This document shows, one piece after another, positions 26,411 to 34,453 of a DNA stretch of 64,000 nt (position 1 is its first letter; every line of letters starts with the position of its first letter). The stretch spans positions 1,984,001 to 2,048,000 of the forward strand of contig NZ_CP074149.1 of assembly GCF_019968765.1 (NCBI RefSeq), written 5' to 3'. The notes beneath the pieces are model-generated. The model was not told the DNA's origin. It searched no databases and saw only the letters and a list, made by a program, of their open reading frames with translations. The position numbers and the translations under genes are program-made. This DNA is from Enterobacter sp. JBIWA008. Its GTDB lineage: Bacteria; Pseudomonadota; Gammaproteobacteria; Enterobacterales; Enterobacteriaceae.

Positions 26411-27943
26411 TTACGGTGCGACCCCGGTGAGTCGCTTCGCCAGCTCGCTGCGGGTGAGTGCTTTTGAAAAATACCATCCCTGAATCAGCGCATCGGGATA
26501 TCTGCTCGCAATAAAGCGATATTGAATTTCATTTTCCACGCCTTCGAAAACAAGGGTCTTATTCAATTTCGCGAGGGCATCGCTGAAGATAGCAAAGATG
26601 TTTTGTTTATAATGCTCGTTGATACCGTCTACCAGCGACTTATCGATTTTGATCTCATCATATTCGAGCAGCGAAAGGCGGGCAAGGTTTGAATTTTGCA
26701 CGCCAAAATCATCTATTGATATTTTAACGCCGAGCGATTTCAGCTCCTGACAGAATCCCTCAAGAATATCTGCCGTGGAAACGGCTTTTTCGGAGAGTTC
26801 GACCTTCATCAGGGAAAGGGGAAGGTGATTGGCTAAACACGCACGGCGCAAAATGTTAATGAACTGCCCATCTTCAATTTCCTTCCGCCCAACGTTAATG
26901 GAGACTATCAGCTGATGTTTAATCGCAAGTGGGGCAATCTCTGAAAGGGATTTGCCGATAATATTACTGTAATATTTTTTATACAGACCAATCTTCTTAA
27001 TTAATGGGATAAACAGCTCCGGAGAGACGTCCCCATGCTTTTGATCGCGCCATCTCGACAGAACTTCGACGCCCACGATTTTTTGATCGTGAATGCGGAT
27101 AATAGGCTGGTAGTTAACGCTGATGGTATTCGTGATGACGGCTTTGATCAGCGTACGTTCCAGAGAAAAACGATCTTCGTAGATACGGAAGATAAACAAG
27201 GCTATCGCGATCCAGATAAAACAGAGAATGACCGCGAGAAGCGCAAAGATAAACGGAGGTAACGAGGCCAGCCCAGCGTCGTGATGCTTCACGATGACGC
27301 ACAGGTCCCAGAGGGCGCTGCACTGTGTCAGGGTCAGGGTAAACAACGACGAATGCAGCAAGCTCTGCTGTGTTAGCTCCGGGGCGGCCGAAAAAAAGAC
27401 TCTGCCGAAGTCTTTGGTGGTAGTACTTAGCGAATAGCTTGCGGTAACGGGGGTGAATTTATCGTAAGCATAGCGGGAGGTGAAGATAATAATATTATTA
27501 TAAATTGCCGCATTGCCCGTGAAAAAGTCTTTTCTCGAAAACTGGGCCAGGAGAAAGCCTCTCGGCGTTTTATGCAGTTCCGCAGGAAGTGCAACGGGCG
27601 TCGCGAGCTTCCCCCAAAAAGCGGTACAGACAATTTTTCCCTTCTCAATAAAACCGATATCGGCGAAATAAAGATTATTAAGCTTGATTTGTCTGTAGCG
27701 ATCGAGGCTGGTTTTATCACATCCCTGCGTCGTGATGCTTTTAAGACTCAGCGCCACGCTTTGGGAAACGTCTTCTGAATAATGTAAAAGGGTACGGGAT
27801 ATTTCACTCTGTTTGCTCTTCTGCTGCCCCACGATAACCGCATTGACCGCATAAAGAGACAGGAAGACCAGAAGCGTTGAAACGATAGCAACGGTAATGA
27901 GCTTTTTCACTTTACAGATATCCAGTCCGCTCCCTGATTTCAT
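26411..27943 (-). CDS. Cyclic-di-GMP phosphodiesterase, CSS-EAL type
   Basis: 510 residues from the ATG at 27943. A membrane helix (about 15-37) is followed by a periplasmic CSS-motif domain with cysteines in TTQGCDKT and GKIVCTAF, a second helix (about 220-245), and an EAL domain. The signature reads EVL (GVEVLSRW). Other active-site residues are present: Asn in VSINVGR, IDDFG, KIDKS and FEGVEN. The loop normally GTGYSSL reads GVQNSNL, so regulation by dimerisation may differ. In related enzymes the periplasmic cysteines sense redox state through DsbA/DsbB. Divergent from the next gene, a paralogue. Confidence 0.87.
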   Translation of the reverse strand: MKSGSGLDICKVKKLITVAIVSTLLVFLSLYAVNAVIVGQQKSKQSEISRTLLHYSEDVSQSVALSLKSITTQGCDKTSLDRYRQIKLNNLYFADIGFIEKGKIVCTAFWGKLATPVALPAELHKTPRGFLLAQFSRKDFFTGNAAIYNNIIIFTSRYAYDKFTPVTASYSLSTTTKDFGRVFFSAAPELTQQSLLHSSLFTLTLTQCSALWDLCVIVKHHDAGLASLPPFIFALLAVILCFIWIAIALFIFRIYEDRFSLERTLIKAVITNTISVNYQPIIRIHDQKIVGVEVLSRWRDQKHGDVSPELFIPLIKKIGLYKKYYSNIIGKSLSEIAPLAIKHQLIVSINVGRKEIEDGQFINILRRACLANHLPLSLMKVELSEKAVSTADILEGFCQELKSLGVKISIDDFGVQNSNLARLSLLEYDEIKIDKSLVDGINEHYKQNIFAIFSDALAKLNKTLVFEGVENEIQYRFIASRYPDALIQGWYFSKALTRSELAKRLTGVAP

Positions 27944-28145
27944 AGATCTTAACACAGCCAGGGCAAGGAACAAGCCTGATAGTCACGTCATGTGAGTAAA
28001 TTCCGGCTGGTGAACTCATACGAAAGCATCAGTTTTTTAAGACAATTCTCAGCTAAGCTAATTTCATTGTTATAAGCAATACCAGGTTAGCGCTGGTTCT
28101 TTTTCCAGAACATCAATGCTTGTTTTTTCTATTAAGGAAAACATC

Positions 28146-29666
28146 GTGCGCAACGTGATGATCCCTATTCTAAGTGCTCTGTTTCTTTTTCTGAGCGGCA
28201 TTTTGATTATTAACTGGCAGCTATGGCAGATGGCGAAGCTGAGTAATAGTCATACCGCCACGGCCAGCACCCAAAAAATAGAAAACATTCTGGCTGAAGC
28301 AGTCAGTGCGGCCAACACGGCGAAGCGCGTTGCGGCACAGGGGTGTACCAGCAGCGGACAGTTGGCGCTGGGGACAGAGGCAGCGCTAAAACCGCATCTG
28401 CGCGCCATCATGATTCAGCAGCAGGGTAAAATCATCTGCACTTCCCTTCCCGGGAATGGCGTATTGATTATTCATCCTGAGACATTACCTGCCGAAAAAT
28501 TGATGCTGTTACCCGGCAATCAACTGGTGAACGGCATTCCGGTGCTTATCTTCCAGATGCCCATCGCGGAAGGGCGCGTCATCGTTAGCATCAGCGACGC
28601 GCATTTGCAGGACGTCATCGCGAGCGCATCAAACGGCGTGGATCTGGGGCTGGTTGTCGGCGAAAGCATGCTTGTTCGCAACGGTGGTGTGAGGGGCTGG
28701 AAAGCGGCCTCCTGGACGGGGGCGCTTACGGCATCAACGCAATTTCCCTTTAGCCTGGCCTGGCAACCTCCTGCCTTTTTCAGCCTGACGCGGCTACTGC
28801 ACCAGGGATGGAGCCTGATACTGCTTATTCTCGCGCTATCGGTGGCTGTGGGCATTTTGATCCGCCGATACAAGGGGAAAAGCACCTCATTTGAAGACGA
28901 CTTATGTAAGGCTATTTTGCAGGGGGAGATCGTGCCGTATTACCAGCCAATCGTGAATGGCGATACCGGCGGGTTGTATGGCGTTGAAGTCCTGGCTAGA
29001 TGGAAGCATCCAAAGTCAGGCTTTATCCCGCCGGATGTCTTTATTCCGATTGCCGAACGTAGCGGTTTGATTATTCCACTGACTAAAGGGTTGATGGCGA
29101 AAGTGGTGACGCAGCTTAAGCCGCTTTTGCCTAAGCTACCGGACGGGTTTCATATCGGAGTAAACATCAGCGCCAGACACATTAATGCGCCTTCCTTTAT
29201 CGGTGACTGTCGCGTCTTCGGGAACGGGTTTCAGGGTAAAGAGGTCAAACTGGTTCTCGAGGTGACCGAGCGTGAACCGCTGATCGATAATCCTCACCTG
29301 GTGGAAAACCTTAACATGCTGCATAACGCCGGTTTTGTTATTGCCCTGGATGATTTTGGTACGGGTTATTCCGGGCTGTCATGCCTTAATGCACTTGCCA
29401 TTGATTATATTAAAATTGATAAAAGCTTTGTGAACCGGGTTTCAGATGAAAAGGATTCAACGATCCTGCTGGACTGCGTCATTGAGCTGGCGAAAAAACT
29501 CTCATTGCGCATTGTAGCTGAAGGCGTAGAAACAAAAGCGCAGCTGGAGTATCTCAACCGTAATGAGATAACCCTGTTACAGGGATATTATTTTGGTAAA
29601 CCCGTCTCCTATATCGATTTTATTAAAGTCATTTTATCTAAACCCAGGGAGACCGTCAGTTTGTAA
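28146..29666 (+). CDS. Cyclic-di-GMP phosphodiesterase, CSS-EAL type (second copy)
   Basis: 506 residues from a GTG at 28146 that has AAGGAAAA eight bases upstream; an ATG at 28116 adds 10 residues without a clear site. Same architecture as its divergent neighbour: an N-terminal helix, periplasmic CSS domain (AAQGCTSS, IICTSL), a second helix (about 225-245), then EAL (EVLARW). The catalytic set is complete: NISARHI, LDDFGTGYSGLS, KIDKSF, AEGVE and LQGYYFGKP. It should hydrolyse c-di-GMP to pGpG, favouring motility over biofilm. The two copies are diverged, not a recent duplication. Confidence 0.9.
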   Translation: MRNVMIPILSALFLFLSGILIINWQLWQMAKLSNSHTATASTQKIENILAEAVSAANTAKRVAAQGCTSSGQLALGTEAALKPHLRAIMIQQQGKIICTSLPGNGVLIIHPETLPAEKLMLLPGNQLVNGIPVLIFQMPIAEGRVIVSISDAHLQDVIASASNGVDLGLVVGESMLVRNGGVRGWKAASWTGALTASTQFPFSLAWQPPAFFSLTRLLHQGWSLILLILALSVAVGILIRRYKGKSTSFEDDLCKAILQGEIVPYYQPIVNGDTGGLYGVEVLARWKHPKSGFIPPDVFIPIAERSGLIIPLTKGLMAKVVTQLKPLLPKLPDGFHIGVNISARHINAPSFIGDCRVFGNGFQGKEVKLVLEVTEREPLIDNPHLVENLNMLHNAGFVIALDDFGTGYSGLSCLNALAIDYIKIDKSFVNRVSDEKDSTILLDCVIELAKKLSLRIVAEGVETKAQLEYLNRNEITLLQGYYFGKPVSYIDFIKVILSKPRETVSL

Positions 29667-29749
29667 AACGAAATAAAGACGAGCTTCTGTTGTATGCTTA
29701 AGTGCAATTCATTTTCCTCTTATCCCGAGCTTTGTTACAGTGACAAGAG

Positions 29750-31264
29750 TTGTCAGCCAGGGATGTCAGGCGTGATAAGGTGGAAAAGCTCGTGCATGTG
29801 AAAAATACTTTTTACACAACAACCATTACCGTCATCATTGTCTCATTGATCATCTCGCTGTCGCTTGCCGTCCAAATTGCCACGTCCCGGCAGCAGTCAA
29901 TCCAGCAAATTAATACCAGCGTTGCTAACCTGAGCCATACCCTTGATGTCTACACCGAGGGGATCATGCGCCAAAGCGAAATGTTAATTACTACCGTTTC
30001 CGACATAATCGAAATTTATGGCATGACCCCGCAACAGGCGACTCACATTCAGAGAATGATAAATAATCAGGATAATCTCCTTACCCAGATTAATAATGTG
30101 GTTGTTTACGATGCCAGGGGCGATATTTTTACCGCGTTGCACGAAATTTTTACAGGTCCACACAAAGGATCGGACAGGTCATTTTTTATCTATCACAAGG
30201 AAAATAAAAATCAGCAGATTTTTATTGGCGAGCCCGTAGTCAGCAGAACCAATGGTAAATGGGTCATCACCATTAGTCGGCGCCTTGAAACCCACACCGG
30301 GGCATTTAATGGTGTTGTTGTGGTGACGCTGGGTATCGAGAATTTTCTCGCGCTCTACGGGCAGATTAATATTGGTCATGCGGGGGTCATTGGCTTAACA
30401 ACCGAGTCAGGCGTGCTGCTGGTCCGTTATCCTTTTAAAAATACCTATATCGGCACGATTGTTTCTGATTCACCGCTCTTCAGGAAATACCTCAAGGTAC
30501 AAAATACCGGGATAGCCAGTTCCATTTCGCGGTTTGATAAAATCGAACGCATATATGCCTATGAGAAAAACAGACGCTACGGGCTGGTCACCACCGTGGC
30601 CGTCAGCATCGATGAAGCCCTTGCTTCGTGGCGCAAGCAGGCAATTCAGCTGGCGGTACTCATTTTCGTGTTTACGGCGATACTCATCGTCGCGTCATAC
30701 TTCCTGTATTCCGACTTATCCAGAAAAACACGGGATAATACGGCGCTGAAGATTATTGCCTCCGAGGATGCGTTGACCGGCCTTTACAACCGTCGCATTT
30801 TTGATGAAAAAATCCTCTCGGAAATCGCGCTTTGCGCCGCACATGACGCAGCGATTTCGATACTGATTGTGGACGTGGATTACTTCAAAAAATACAACGA
30901 TAACTACGGCCATCCGGAAGGGGACAGGTGTCTGGCGCTGCTGGGAAACAGTCTCAGGAAGAGCCTTAGCCGCGATAATCAGATTGTGGCGCGCTATGGA
31001 GGAGAGGAGTTTGCCCTCATATTACCTGATACGGATATCCAGGAGGCGCTTCGGCTGGCGCAGACGATTATACGCAACGTGTTTTCTCTGCAAATCGCGC
31101 ATGCTTTTAGCCCCTTCGGGCGGGTGACGGTAAGCGTCGGAATTTCTACCGCGCGTGCGGTCGACATCGCGGGTAGCCAGCAGAATATCATTGTTGCCGC
31201 TGACCAGGCGCTCTACCAGGCAAAACGCGCAGGACGTAACCGGTACGCGTTTGTTGGGGTATGA
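29750..31264 (+). CDS. Diguanylate cyclase with periplasmic Cache domain
   Basis: About 490-504 residues. A first helix (TVIIVSLIISLSLAVQIA), a periplasmic dCache-like sensor (about 50-290; AGVIGLTTESGVLLVRYP) and a second helix (about 300-322) precede a GGDEF domain with GGEEF (ARYGGEEFALILP). The substrate motif DALTGLYNRRIF and Asp in DVDYFKKYND are intact. The four residues at the I-site position read RDNQ, not RxxD, so product inhibition is probably absent. The start is uncertain: TTG 29750, or GTG 29780, 29792 or 29798; GTG 29792 has AAGGTGG in front. It makes c-di-GMP, opposing the two phosphodiesterases beside it. Confidence 0.88.
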   Translation: MSARDVRRDKVEKLVHVKNTFYTTTITVIIVSLIISLSLAVQIATSRQQSIQQINTSVANLSHTLDVYTEGIMRQSEMLITTVSDIIEIYGMTPQQATHIQRMINNQDNLLTQINNVVVYDARGDIFTALHEIFTGPHKGSDRSFFIYHKENKNQQIFIGEPVVSRTNGKWVITISRRLETHTGAFNGVVVVTLGIENFLALYGQINIGHAGVIGLTTESGVLLVRYPFKNTYIGTIVSDSPLFRKYLKVQNTGIASSISRFDKIERIYAYEKNRRYGLVTTVAVSIDEALASWRKQAIQLAVLIFVFTAILIVASYFLYSDLSRKTRDNTALKIIASEDALTGLYNRRIFDEKILSEIALCAAHDAAISILIVDVDYFKKYNDNYGHPEGDRCLALLGNSLRKSLSRDNQIVARYGGEEFALILPDTDIQEALRLAQTIIRNVFSLQIAHAFSPFGRVTVSVGISTARAVDIAGSQQNIIVAADQALYQAKRAGRNRYAFVGV

Positions 31265-31268
31265 ACAT

Positions 31269-31358
31269 AAAAAAAAGCCCACTTAAAAGTGGGCAAGAAA
31301 TACTGGAAGCAATGTGAGCAATGTCGTACTGAATACCCGAGTGTTTTGCTCAACTATT
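31269..31358 (-). ncRNA. ryhB2: RyhB-2 type iron-responsive small RNA
   Basis: On the minus strand, 29 bases (31327-31299) equal the conserved core of E. coli RyhB, including ACATTGCTCACATTGCTTCC. They are followed by a terminator: GCCCACTT / AAGTGGGC, then eight T (31294-31269). A TATCTT -10 and TTGCAT -35 lie upstream, overlapping a Fur box at 31365-31385. The predicted RNA is about 90 nucleotides, like RyhB. The location beside yeaQ is where I recall the second RyhB copy of Salmonella (IsrE/RfrB). RyhB represses mRNAs of iron-using proteins with Hfq; in E. coli msrB, also in this window, is a reported target. The exact 5' end is inferred. Confidence 0.92.
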
Positions 31359-31364
31359 CAGTAT

Positions 31365-31385
31365 TGAGAAAGATAATCTTTCTCA
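31365..31385. promoter_or_regulatory. Fur box at the RyhB-2 promoter
   Basis: A perfect 21-base palindrome, TGAGAAAGAT-A-ATCTTTCTCA, close to the Fur consensus (GATAATGATAATCATTATC), lying across the -10 region of the sRNA promoter. Iron-loaded Fur should repress the sRNA. Confidence 0.88.
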
Positions 31386-31455
31386 AAAAAAGATGCAACC
31401 CCACAGTTTATGTGGCACGCTCTTTTTATTGACGAATAATTGCGCACTCTCGCAT

Positions 31456-31471
31456 TGTGATGCCTATCACA
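31456..31471 (+). promoter_or_regulatory. CRP site upstream of yeaQ
   Basis: TGTGA-TGCCTA-TCACA, both half-sites perfect. Its centre is about 41-45 bases before the likely yeaQ start (extended -10 TGTGCTATTCT at 31491-31501), a class II activator position. Confidence 0.75.
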
Positions 31472-31549
31472 AATTTCCTTTCTGAAATCCTGTGCTATTC
31501 TTTTTTGTGTCGTTGATTTAATGACAAAAACCATACAGAGAGGAAAGTT

Positions 31550-31798
31550 ATGGGAATTTTATCCTGGATTATCTTTGGGCTTATTGCGGGTATTCTGGCG
31601 AAGTGGATCATGCCGGGCAAAGATGGCGGTGGGTTTATCGTCACCGTAATACTGGGTATTATCGGCGCGGTAGTTGGCGGCTGGATCAGTACGCTGTTCG
31701 GTTTTGGCAAAGTCGATGGCTTTAACTTCGGCAGCTTCGCCGTCGCGGTGATTGGTGCGCTGGTTGTTCTGTTTATCTACAGAAAAATTAAAAGCTAA
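31550..31798 (+). CDS. yeaQ: YeaQ, small GlsB/YeaQ/YmgE family membrane protein
   Basis: 82 residues, nearly identical to E. coli YeaQ (MGILSWIIFGLIAGILAKWI; ending LFIYRKIKS). Three membrane helices with glycine-rich turns. The family is loosely called transglycosylase-associated, but no catalytic residues are visible; it belongs to the RpoS-type stress proteins in E. coli. RBS AGAGAGGAAAG. Synteny with yoaJ, yoaK and dgcP supports the name over ymgE. Confidence 0.93.
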   Translation: MGILSWIIFGLIAGILAKWIMPGKDGGGFIVTVILGIIGAVVGGWISTLFGFGKVDGFNFGSFAVAVIGALVVLFIYRKIKS

Positions 31799-31813
31799 GG
31801 CTTAAAAGCGTTG

Positions 31814-31841
31814 AAAAAGGCTGCCAGATGGCGGCCTTTTT
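31814..31841 (+). terminator. yeaQ terminator
   Basis: AAAGGCTGCC / GGCGGCCTTT arms around AGAT, followed by T residues. It lies between yeaQ and the convergent yoaJ. Confidence 0.8.
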
Positions 31842-31853
31842 ACGTAGTGGCGT

Positions 31854-31928
31854 TTACCACCAGCCAAGCTGCGTGCCGGCAAACGCCGCGATGGCAACGA
31901 TCAGCATAATGAGGGTCGTTTTTCTCAT
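31854..31928 (-). CDS. yoaJ: YoaJ, 24-residue membrane protein
   Basis: The 24 residues MRKTTLIMLIVAIAAFAGTQ-LGWW match E. coli YoaJ in length, start (M-x-KTT) and end (LGWW). A single membrane helix. Its ATG directly follows the yoaK stop codon, so the two are co-translated. Function unknown in E. coli as well. Confidence 0.88.
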   Translation of the reverse strand: MRKTTLIMLIVAIAAFAGTQLGWW

Positions 31929-32027
31929 TTATGCCCCCGGCGCCGCGTAACCACCGACAAAAAACCACGCTAAAAAAACCACCGCCGTTATAAAAATAAC
32001 GACCGGGAAGAGGATCCCTATTCTCAT
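31929..32027 (-). CDS. yoaK: YoaK, 32-residue membrane protein
   Basis: 32 residues, almost identical to E. coli YoaK (MRIGILFPVVIFITAVVFLA start, GGYAAPGA end). One membrane helix. RBS ACAGGTGATGGT. It lies 44 bases downstream of dgcP on the same strand and could share its transcript. Confidence 0.92.
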   Translation of the reverse strand: MRIGILFPVVIFITAVVFLAWFFVGGYAAPGA

Positions 32028-32071
32028 ACCATCACCTGTTTCGGTTCTATAACGCCGTAGAGTGTACGGGG

Positions 32072-33103
32072 TTAATCCATAGTGAGAAAGCGCGTTTTGC
32101 TTTTTCCTTTCTTATCCTGATACATCGCGACATCCGCGGCGCGTAATGCGCTGTCCGGATCGGTTATCCCTGGGTCCACTTCGATAACGCCGAGGCTGGC
32201 TCCCGGATAAATAATATGAACGCTGCCCAGCCAGTATTCACCGGCAATGCAGGCGCTCAGGCGTGTTTTGAGCAGCGAAACCTGTGGTGGGTTATCCCCG
32301 TTCTGGTGAGGCTGGCTCAACGACGCCACCAGAAACTCATCGCCGCCCAGCCGGCCAATGATATCGTCCTGCCGTTTTTCTTCCGTCAGACGCTTGCCCA
32401 CTTCAATCAGGAACTGGTCTCCAGCCTCGTGGCCGTAACGATCGTTTATCAGTTTGAAATCATCCAAATCGATGAACGCGATGACGGTGTTACGTTTAAG
32501 GTGGCGCGCCAGCGAAAACAGCGTGGTCAGATCTTCGAAAATGGCGCGACGGTTGGGTAAACCGGTAAGGGCATCCGTGTAGGAGTGCGCGATGAGTGCC
32601 GCATTAGCTTCGCGAAGCTGGGTCACCAGCGACTCTTTCTGAATAGACTGGGCAATCAGCCCGGCGAATAATTTCAGAACCTGTTCACCGCGCTCGCTAA
32701 GCGGCTTTCTGGCCGTGCTGGTGGCGCAGAGCGTTCCGTAGAGTGAACCATCCGCAAGATGGACAGGAATACTCATATAGGTCGTAATGCCGAGCGCTTT
32801 TGCCGCCTCGCAGTCCGGCCAGCGTTCGGGAACGTCGTTGCTGAATACGGTGTCACTGTCCAGCGCACGCTTACACAGTGTTTCTTCCCACGGAACGCTC
32901 AGTCCCTCAGGGATCGTCATCTGCTTGCTGTTGCGGGCGTAGAGGATATGCTGCAGTCGGGCTTCGATATCTACCTTTGTGAGGTAAGTCGACTCCATAT
33001 CCGTCACGATCTCCAGCATTTCCAGCAGCTGACGAACGAGACCTTCAAGGGATTGTTCAGTGGCGAGGGTTTCTGAAACACGGGCAAGGATAATATCCGA
33101 CAT
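32072..33103 (-). CDS. dgcP: DgcP, GAF-GGDEF diguanylate cyclase
   Basis: 343 residues, matching E. coli DgcP/YeaP (341) throughout. An N-terminal GAF sensor (about 20-155; LEGLVRQLLEMLEIVTDMES) is followed by GGDEF with intact GGDEF (GRLGGDEFLVASL), DALTGLPNRRAIF and Asp in IDLDDFKLINDRYGHEAG. The I-site RQDD (RxxD) is present, so it should be product-inhibited. Cytoplasmic; in Pseudomonas a protein of the same name is polar, but this is only a shared name. The ATG at 33103 fits homology; the frame extends to 33145. Confidence 0.94.
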   Translation of the reverse strand: MSDIILARVSETLATEQSLEGLVRQLLEMLEIVTDMESTYLTKVDIEARLQHILYARNSKQMTIPEGLSVPWEETLCKRALDSDTVFSNDVPERWPDCEAAKALGITTYMSIPVHLADGSLYGTLCATSTARKPLSERGEQVLKLFAGLIAQSIQKESLVTQLREANAALIAHSYTDALTGLPNRRAIFEDLTTLFSLARHLKRNTVIAFIDLDDFKLINDRYGHEAGDQFLIEVGKRLTEEKRQDDIIGRLGGDEFLVASLSQPHQNGDNPPQVSLLKTRLSACIAGEYWLGSVHIIYPGASLGVIEVDPGITDPDSALRAADVAMYQDKKGKSKTRFLTMD

Positions 33104-33229
33104 GACGTAGAATGACTCCCAGGCAGAAGACGTCTGCATCTGCATGTTATGCTGAATTTTTAGGCTTCAGGCATAGTAAAACATGAATATAAGAAATTTA
33201 ATATATGCGGGGAGAGGGCAGCAGCAGAG

Positions 33230-33305
33230 AAAAAAAGCCCCGTTGTTGAGACCGGGGCAAAGACATCTTGATTACGGAATGATGTTCTCTGGTCATATCG
33301 AGAAC
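33230..33305 (-). ncRNA. Candidate small RNA upstream of dgcP/yoaF
   Basis: On the minus strand: -10 TATAGT (33318-33313) with a weak -35 (TTTTTA, 17-base spacing), a 5' stem GTTCTC / GAGAAC (33305-33300 / 33289-33284), a single-stranded linker, and an intrinsic terminator (GCCCCG / CGGGGC then seven T, 33258-33230). The predicted RNA is about 76 nucleotides. No open reading frame fits. I do not recognise it as a known sRNA. It could instead be the 5' leader of dgcP ended by an attenuator, since dgcP lies downstream at 33103. The gene-free stretch 33104-33412 holds nothing else I can support. Confidence 0.5.
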
Positions 33306-33412
33306 ACGCCACACTATAGTGTTGAAAAGTGCAGTTAAAAAGGAGAAATCATGGAGAAAGCGGCGATGACCCGTTACCCTTAGACTGTAATGATGTCACA
33401 AGGATCAATGAG

Positions 33413-33667
33413 ATGAGATTTCTGCTTTTGGCGCTTGCGCTTCCCCTGGTGGCTTGCACCGCAAAAACGACCCCACCCGATGCCCCGAAACCGCCGCACG
33501 CTATCGGTATGGCGAACCCGGCCTCCGTGTACTGCCTGGAGAAAGGCGGGGAACAGATCCCGGTTCAAAGCCCGCAGGGCGTTCGCACGGAGTGCAAATT
33601 ACCGGACGGCGAAGTGATTGATGAATGGACGCTCTATCGTCGCGATCGTCCGCAACCCGCCAGGTGA
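33413..33667 (+). CDS. yoaF: YoaF, DUF333 lipoprotein
   Basis: 84 residues with a lipoprotein signal (MRFLLLALALPLVAC). The DUF333 domain has the pattern IGMANPASVYC-x-x-x-GG...G-x-x-x-x-CKLPDGEVIDEWTL. Very similar to E. coli YoaF; an outer-membrane-type lipoprotein of unknown role. The ATG at 33413 has AAGGATC upstream; the longer frame from 33329 has no signal sequence at its start. Confidence 0.9.
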   Translation: MRFLLLALALPLVACTAKTTPPDAPKPPHAIGMANPASVYCLEKGGEQIPVQSPQGVRTECKLPDGEVIDEWTLYRRDRPQPAR

Positions 33668-33747
33668 CAGACGTATAGCGCCTGCGATACACTTCTCTTT
33701 AGGATAATTCTTAGCTAGTTTCTGGCTACCGTTACCGTGAGAGAAGT

Positions 33748-34053
33748 ATGTTTCAGCTTAAACCGGGCAGCATGGCGATGATCATCGGTGCCCGCACGGC
33801 GTCAGGCCGTCGCAATATTGGTAAATCTGTTGAGCTGTTTGGCCTGTGCCAGCCTGGCCTGCGTTTCGTTAACCCGGTCAACGGCGTGATGACGCAATTA
33901 CCCGCTACCTCAGATCGCGCGCTTTGGCTGGTGACAGGTGATGTTTACGCCTTTGACAATCAGCATGGCTTTGCGTTTGTCCGCGCCGAACATCTGATGC
34001 CGCTCACTCCCGATGAGGCGCCGCAAATTCTCGATGAGCTGGCGATCGGCTGA
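33748..34053 (+). CDS. Conserved hypothetical protein
   Basis: 101 residues, cytoplasmic, with no signal or membrane segment. The composition (MIIGARTASGRRNIGKSVEL, then a C-terminal LMPLTPDEAPQIL) suggests a small beta-barrel (SH3-like) protein. RBS GAGAGAAGT. It ends one base before the convergent yeaO stop. I do not recognise the family. Confidence 0.75.
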   Translation: MFQLKPGSMAMIIGARTASGRRNIGKSVELFGLCQPGLRFVNPVNGVMTQLPATSDRALWLVTGDVYAFDNQHGFAFVRAEHLMPLTPDEAPQILDELAIG

Positions 34054-34398
34054 TCAGAGATGGCGCAGCCAGTCGGCTAATACCAGGGCGTGATTTTGCT
34101 TCGTGTCTTTGGCAGCAAAGAGCAGGGTCACGGTCTGCCTGTTCGCCAGCGTCGCCAGACGCATTCCCTCGTCAGCATGCTGAGCCAGCTCTTCCCGATA
34201 GGCCTTACTGAAGGCGGCAAAATCAATGGTTTCGCTATGAAAGGCCTTGCGTAATTCATTCGAGGGCGTGAGCGCTTTACACCATTCATCATACGCGAGG
34301 TCCGTTTTTTTCACCCCGCGAGGCCACAGCTTGTCCACCAGCACCCGATAGCCGTCGTCCGGACCTGCCTGTTCGTATACGCGTTTGCATTGAATCAT
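34054..34398 (-). CDS. yeaO: YeaO, DUF488 protein
   Basis: 114 residues, close to E. coli YeaO (115): CKRVYEQ, VDKLWPRGVKKTDLAYDEW, and the C-terminal QNHALVLADWL. The DUF488 family has been suggested to bind nucleic acid or nucleotides, but its biochemical role is not settled. RBS GGGAGGGTGG. It faces away from the amidotransferase-like gene across a 101-base gap. Confidence 0.92.
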   Translation of the reverse strand: MIQCKRVYEQAGPDDGYRVLVDKLWPRGVKKTDLAYDEWCKALTPSNELRKAFHSETIDFAAFSKAYREELAQHADEGMRLATLANRQTVTLLFAAKDTKQNHALVLADWLRHL

Positions 34399-34453
34399 AA
34401 TTCCACCCTCCCAATTTAAGGTATTGTGATAATTGCAGAAGATCGGTAGTCTG

